Origin: Litorimonas sp039975855
GTDB taxonomy: Bacteria > Pseudomonadota > Alphaproteobacteria > Caulobacterales > Maricaulaceae
DNA: 64,000 nt
Reading direction: 5' to 3'
Assembly: GCA_039975855.1 (NCBI GenBank)
Contig: JBDWGH010000002.1
Span: 434,001-498,000 of the forward strand
Position numbers and translations under genes: made by a program. The first letter of the stretch is position 1. Every line of letters begins with the position of its first letter. The notes under the pieces are model-generated. The model worked only from the letters and a program-made list of their open reading frames with translations. It made no database searches and had not been told where the DNA came from. Shown one piece after another: positions 62,883 through 64,000 of the stretch.

Positions 62883-64000
62883 ATGACGATAAAACGAATT
62901 TGTATTTTAGGCGGAGGCACAAGCGGCTGGATGACCGCCGCCGGATTATCTAACAAACTCAATGGCTTAGATATCTCCATACAACTCGTAGAATCTGACA
63001 GCATCGGAACCGTTGGCGTGGGAGAGGCCACGCTTCCGCATATCCGTTTCTTCAACAAAACGCTTGGAATTGAAGAACGAGAATTCATGCGGGCGACCCG
63101 AGCAACCTTTAAACTCGGTATCGAATTCTGCGATTGGGGTAAGCTTGGTGACAGCTACATTCATCCGTTCGGGGACTACGGCGAACCCATTAACGGGATA
63201 GATTTCCATCATTTTTGGCTTCGACTGTTGCAGAATGGTCACAAAACGCGACTGGAAGATTACTCCTATCCAATCTTAGCCGCCGAATCTGGCAAGTTCC
63301 GATTGCCCGGCCCTAACAGTCTCGAGATCGGATCAAATTTTGGCTATGCATATCAATTCGATTCTGCTCTCTACGCTAAGCTTTTGCGGAACTATTCTGA
63401 AAATCGCGGCGTCAAACGCACCGAAGGCAAAGCGATTCATGCTTCCCAACATGCTGAAACGGGTCTCGTCGAGTCGATTCAACTCGAAGACGGGACAAAA
63501 ATTGAAGCCGACTTGTTTGTGGATTGCTCCGGGTTTCGCGGAGTTCTGATCGAACAGCTTCTCGAAACCGGATATGAAGACTGGAGTGAGTGGTTGCCAT
63601 GCAACCGCGCTGTAGCCGTTCAATGCGAGTCCGCCGGGCCAAGTCTTCCTTATACTAGAGCGACCGCCAGAGATGCAGGATGGCAATGGCGTATCCCGCT
63701 GCAACACCGCACTGGCAATGGATACGTCTACTGGAACAAATATATCTCCGATGATGAAGCAACTCATCAATTAATGAGCACGCTCGAAGGCCCTGCACTT
63801 ACAGAACCAAAGCAACTCTATTTCAAAACAGGTAAACGAAGAAAACTCTGGAATAAAAATGTAGTCGCAATTGGCTTGTCGGGAGGATTTTTGGAGCCGC
63901 TTGAGTCAACATCAATCCATCTGATTCAAGAAGGCATCACGGCGCTAATTGAGTTATTTCCCGACTCAAACTTCAAGACATCAGATGCCGATGAATATAA
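62883..64000 (+). CDS. Tryptophan-halogenase-like flavoprotein (3' end outside window)
   Basis: The first 372 residues of a flavin-dependent halogenase family protein. ICILGGGTSGWMTAAGL is the FAD loop (GxGxxG); ATRATFKLGIEFCDWG carries the Lys expected at the catalytic position; GWQWRIPLQHR matches the WxWxIP motif; and GLSGGFLEPLESTSIHLIQEG holds the conserved Glu-Ser-Thr. The frame is still open at the window end. In caulobacters such genes cluster with TonB receptors and SapC-type genes in sugar loci, and their substrates are mostly unknown; a carbohydrate-linked role is likely. Confidence 0.9.
   Translation, partial: MTIKRICILGGGTSGWMTAAGLSNKLNGLDISIQLVESDSIGTVGVGEATLPHIRFFNKTLGIEEREFMRATRATFKLGIEFCDWGKLGDSYIHPFGDYGEPINGIDFHHFWLRLLQNGHKTRLEDYSYPILAAESGKFRLPGPNSLEIGSNFGYAYQFDSALYAKLLRNYSENRGVKRTEGKAIHASQHAETGLVESIQLEDGTKIEADLFVDCSGFRGVLIEQLLETGYEDWSEWLPCNRAVAVQCESAGPSLPYTRATARDAGWQWRIPLQHRTGNGYVYWNKYISDDEATHQLMSTLEGPALTEPKQLYFKTGKRRKLWNKNVVAIGLSGGFLEPLESTSIHLIQEGITALIELFPDSNFKTSDADEY

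Noticed and set aside
1..64000. CRISPR arrays, tRNA or rRNA genes, or complete insertion sequences
   Set aside because: No regularly spaced repeats, tRNA T-loop signatures in cloverleaf context, rRNA stretches, or transposase frames with terminal inverted repeats were seen on reading both strands.

Overview
The window reads as chromosome of a marine, polysaccharide-using alphaproteobacterium, most likely a Caulobacterales/Maricaulales (Hyphomonadaceae-like) organism. The inference rests on the large Caulobacter-type TonB receptor beside a tryptophan-halogenase-like gene, the MoxR/DUF58/DUF4159 cluster, the zwf-pgl-edd-glk Entner-Doudoroff operon, DUF1285, and the strong tendency of genes to overlap as ATGA, GTGA or TAATG. 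Base composition looks close to balanced by eye; it was not computed. No tRNA, rRNA, CRISPR array or intact insertion sequence was seen.

Layout. 1-1.2 kb: 3' part of dnaB. 1.3-5.5 kb: small accessory genes (SRPBCC protein, DoxX-like protein behind two inverted-repeat operators, a small exported protein), an unexplained ~450 bp block at about 2.03-2.5 kb, and a TadG-like gene broken by one in-frame stop. 5.6-9.3 kb: ychF and secreted proteins, one with a P/Homo B domain and DUF11 repeats. 9.3-13.3 kb: a minus-strand operon DUF1285-NUDIX-polysaccharide deacetylase-CCA transferase-GST. 13.4-21.2 kb: moxR, DUF58, two large membrane proteins and two small envelope proteins. 21.2-27 kb: queC-queE, recQ and an ABC exporter.

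27-45 kb is a sugar-use island. It holds the zwf-pgl-edd-glk-SMP30 operon, a LacI-family regulator, a GH3 lipoprotein, a predicted 22-residue membrane peptide, an SGNH lipoprotein, a sugar-porter MFS gene, and on the other strand GH3-xylB-xylA. A 14-bp palindrome (TGACAGCGNTGTCA, central CG) lies upstream of zwf, the MFS gene, the GH3-xyl operon and, about 23 kb away, the TonB receptor. This defines a probable local LacI-type regulon linking outer-membrane uptake, beta-glycoside cleavage, inner-membrane import, xylose isomerisation and the Entner-Doudoroff route.

45-52.7 kb: phoU, a PepSY-type membrane protein, and a molybdenum cofactor island (XdhC-like, MobA/MocA-like, moaA, moaD, moaE, moaB and moaC on minus; moeA and a TauE/SafE permease on plus). 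52.9-59.1 kb: a second carbohydrate locus for unsaturated uronates, with a secreted beta-helix lyase-like protein, a DctPQM TRAP transporter, and a convergent RpiB/LacA-type isomerase plus KduD pair. 59.4-64 kb: the TonB-dependent receptor (minus) and a divergent tryptophan-halogenase-like gene that runs off the end of the window. Neither eda (KDPG aldolase) nor a KDG kinase is present, so both sugar routes must be completed elsewhere.
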